From assembly GCA_003153335.1 (NCBI GenBank), contig PLYG01000438.1:1-5853 (forward strand): a stretch of DNA of 5,853 bases, written 5' to 3'. Numbering within the stretch: the first letter of the stretch is position 1; each line of letters opens with the position of its first letter. Shown here piece after piece: positions 4,701 through 5,853 of the stretch. The position numbers and the translations under genes were made by a program. The notes under the pieces are model-generated. The model searched no databases and had not been told where the DNA came from. It worked only from the letters and a program-made list of their open reading frames with translations. Source of the DNA: Betaproteobacteria bacterium (GTDB lineage Bacteria > Pseudomonadota > Gammaproteobacteria > Burkholderiales > Casimicrobiaceae).

Positions 4701-5426
4701 ATGTCCATGCTTCAGCTCCGACTCGTCGACAGCAAATCATCCGTTACCAAGGAAAAGATCCTCGACGCCGCGGAAGCCCTGTTCATGGAACACGGCTTCG
4801 AAGCCACCGGATTGCGTCAGATCACGACGGGCGCAGGCGTCAATCTGGCGGCGGTGCATTACCACTTCGGCAGCAAGGAAGAGCTGTTGCAGGCGGTATT
4901 GACGCGCCGCCTCGACCCGATGAACCAGGAGCGCCTCGCCCTGCTCGATCAACTGGAGAACGATGCGCGGGGCAAGCCGCTTACCTGCGAGGCCATCATC
5001 GGCGCCATGTTCATCCCGGCGTTGAAGCTCGCCCGTGACAAAGCGCGCGGGGGCAAGAATTTCCTGCGCCTGATCGGGCGCGCCTACGCCGACCCGGCGC
5101 CCTTTATCCGGCAATTCCTGAGCCATCAGTACGCACCGATGATTGCGTTCTTCAAAGCCGCGTTCGGACGCACGCTACCGCATTTGCCGGCCAAAGAGTT
5201 GTCCTGGCGCCTGCATTTTCTGATGGGCGCCCTGTCCTACACGCTGGCGGGCACCGACGTGTTGAAACTGATTTCCGCGCTCAATCCGATCGCGACCGAC
5301 AACGATGAATTGCTGTTGCGCCGTCTGGGCCCGTTTCTGGTGGCGGGATTGCAGGCGCCGCTGGCCGATCTGTCCGAACTCACCGCCAGACCTAAGTCCG
5401 GCCGGCGCGGTGTTCGCTCCGCATGA
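4701..5426 (+). CDS. psrA: PsrA-like TetR/AcrR-family repressor, probable regulator of fatty-acid beta-oxidation
   Basis: A 241-residue TetR protein. The N-terminal DNA-binding domain spans about 15-65: KILDAAEALFMEHGFEATGLRQI, then TTGAGVNLAAVHYHFGSKEELLQAV, where GVNLAAVxYHFGSK is nearly the PsrA recognition helix. The C-terminal ligand and dimer domain (about 90-225) has the arrangement of PsrA-type regulators, with IGRAYADPAPFIRQFL and LHFLMGALSYTLAG. PsrA in Pseudomonas is released from DNA by long-chain fatty acids or their derivatives and controls beta-oxidation genes; in betaproteobacteria other TetR regulators, such as FadP, share this task and are an alternative name. The consensus-type operator upstream and fadE downstream support the fatty-acid role. 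The start at 4701 places the promoter and operator upstream; earlier in-frame ATGs lie before the presumed transcription start. No Shine-Dalgarno sequence is evident, and ATG 4707 is also possible. Confidence 0.85.
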   Translation: MSMLQLRLVDSKSSVTKEKILDAAEALFMEHGFEATGLRQITTGAGVNLAAVHYHFGSKEELLQAVLTRRLDPMNQERLALLDQLENDARGKPLTCEAIIGAMFIPALKLARDKARGGKNFLRLIGRAYADPAPFIRQFLSHQYAPMIAFFKAAFGRTLPHLPAKELSWRLHFLMGALSYTLAGTDVLKLISALNPIATDNDELLLRRLGPFLVAGLQAPLADLSELTARPKSGRRGVRSA

Positions 5427-5435
5427 ATTACCTTT

Positions 5436-5441
5436 GAGGAG
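5436..5441 (+). promoter_or_regulatory. Ribosome binding site of fadE
   Basis: GAGGAG lies 6 bases before the ATG at 5448 and fixes the fadE start. It is much stronger than anything in front of the TetR gene, so from a shared mRNA the enzyme would be made in greater amount than the repressor. Confidence 0.8.
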
Positions 5442-5447
5442 AAGTCC

Positions 5448-5853
5448 ATGGGTCTGTTGATCTGGTTTGTTGCAATAGCGATCGGCGCCATCGCGTTGGC
5501 TTATTTGGCGCTGCCCGGGTGGGGCTGGGCTGTGGCTATCGTAGCCGCGCTGGCGGTTGCCGCGATCGCGAAACTCGTTCCCGCGATCGTGCTGCTGCCG
5601 TTGGCGGTGGTGTTCGTGGTGATTGCGCCGTCGTTGCTGGTCCCCGCGTTGCGGCGATGGCTCTACAGCGCACCCATCCTGGCGTCTTATCGCAAGATCC
5701 TGCCGGCCATGTCGGAGACCGAGCGCGATGCGCTCGAAGCCGGGACCGTGTGGTGGGATGGTCAGCTCTTTTCCGGAAACCCGGACTGGAATCGCCTCCT
5801 GACGACGCGCGCGCCGCAACTCAACGCAGAAGAACAGGCATTCGTCGACGTTG
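5448..5853 (+). CDS. fadE: Acyl-CoA dehydrogenase FadE, N-terminal part (runs off the window)
   Basis: The 135 codons present match the start of the large (about 815-residue) E. coli FadE type. Two hydrophobic segments (about 4-36 and 38-68) would anchor the protein to the inner membrane. They are followed by SAPILASYRKILPAMSETE (74-92), AGTVWWDGQLFSGNPDW (98-114) and LNAEEQAF (125-132). The E. coli counterparts are SAPVFRGFRKVMPPMSRTE, AGTTWWEGDLFQGKPDW and LTAEEQAF. FadE oxidises acyl-CoA to trans-2-enoyl-CoA, passing electrons to the quinone pool through electron-transfer flavoprotein; the FAD-binding and catalytic regions lie beyond the window. It starts 21 bases after the TetR stop with a strong ribosome binding site and no promoter between, so the two genes are probably cotranscribed and repressed through the upstream palindrome. 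Confidence 0.93.
   Translation, partial: MGLLIWFVAIAIGAIALAYLALPGWGWAVAIVAALAVAAIAKLVPAIVLLPLAVVFVVIAPSLLVPALRRWLYSAPILASYRKILPAMSETERDALEAGTVWWDGQLFSGNPDWNRLLTTRAPQLNAEEQAFVDV

Noticed and set aside
5175..5819. 214-codon open frame on the minus strand under the TetR and fadE genes
   Set aside because: It is antisense to two clearly recognised proteins, and its product is Gln/Arg-rich with no domain; a by-product of GC-rich codon use.
1..5853. CRISPR array, toxin-antitoxin pair, riboswitch or other defence system
   Set aside because: No regularly spaced repeats, no paired small genes and no riboswitch-like leader were seen; the 5' regions are short and accounted for.

Overview
The window comes from a GC-rich proteobacterial chromosome, most likely a betaproteobacterium. 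This rests on the codon style, a tRNA with anticodon CAU of proteobacterial type with encoded CCA, a PsrA-type TetR regulator directly followed by a FadE-type acyl-CoA dehydrogenase, and a cobalamin-binding MerR regulator. I could not run any search, so the assignment to order is open.

Left part (1-1330): a genomic scrapyard. It opens with the tail of an ABC-transporter ATPase of the polysaccharide-export type, interrupted by an in-frame TGA. This runs in frame into an IS630-type transposase helix-turn-helix. About 900 bases without a convincing gene follow. They contain a pair of 21-bp imperfect direct repeats that look like an IS21-family terminus and, near the tRNA, a tandem AGTGTCCC repeat of the sort expected beside an integration site.

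Middle (1333-2042): a tRNA-Met(CAU) gene on the minus strand with a near-consensus promoter, then a TauE/SafE-type membrane protein cut to about half its normal length, then a short intergenic segment with an inverted repeat.

Right part (2043-5853): intact, ordinary-looking genes. First is a MerR-family regulator with a cobalamin-binding module that carries both the Wx9EH and ExHxxG signatures of the CarH/LitR photoreceptor group. An intrinsic terminator overlaps its stop codon. Next is a ferritin-like di-iron protein with its own apparent promoter, so close to the ATG that the mRNA may be leaderless. A glutathione S-transferase-like gene converges on it. Divergent from the GST gene is a PsrA-like TetR regulator, with a perfect 8-4-8 palindromic operator at its promoter, followed 21 bases later by fadE, which runs off the window. 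The last two genes form a probable autoregulated fatty-acid beta-oxidation unit: fatty-acid-derived ligands would relieve PsrA repression and switch on FadE, the first dehydrogenation step.

No CRISPR array, intact transposase or obviously new multi-gene system is visible. The most interesting parts are the B12 regulator next to an uncharacterised di-iron protein, and the remnants on the 3' side of the tRNA.
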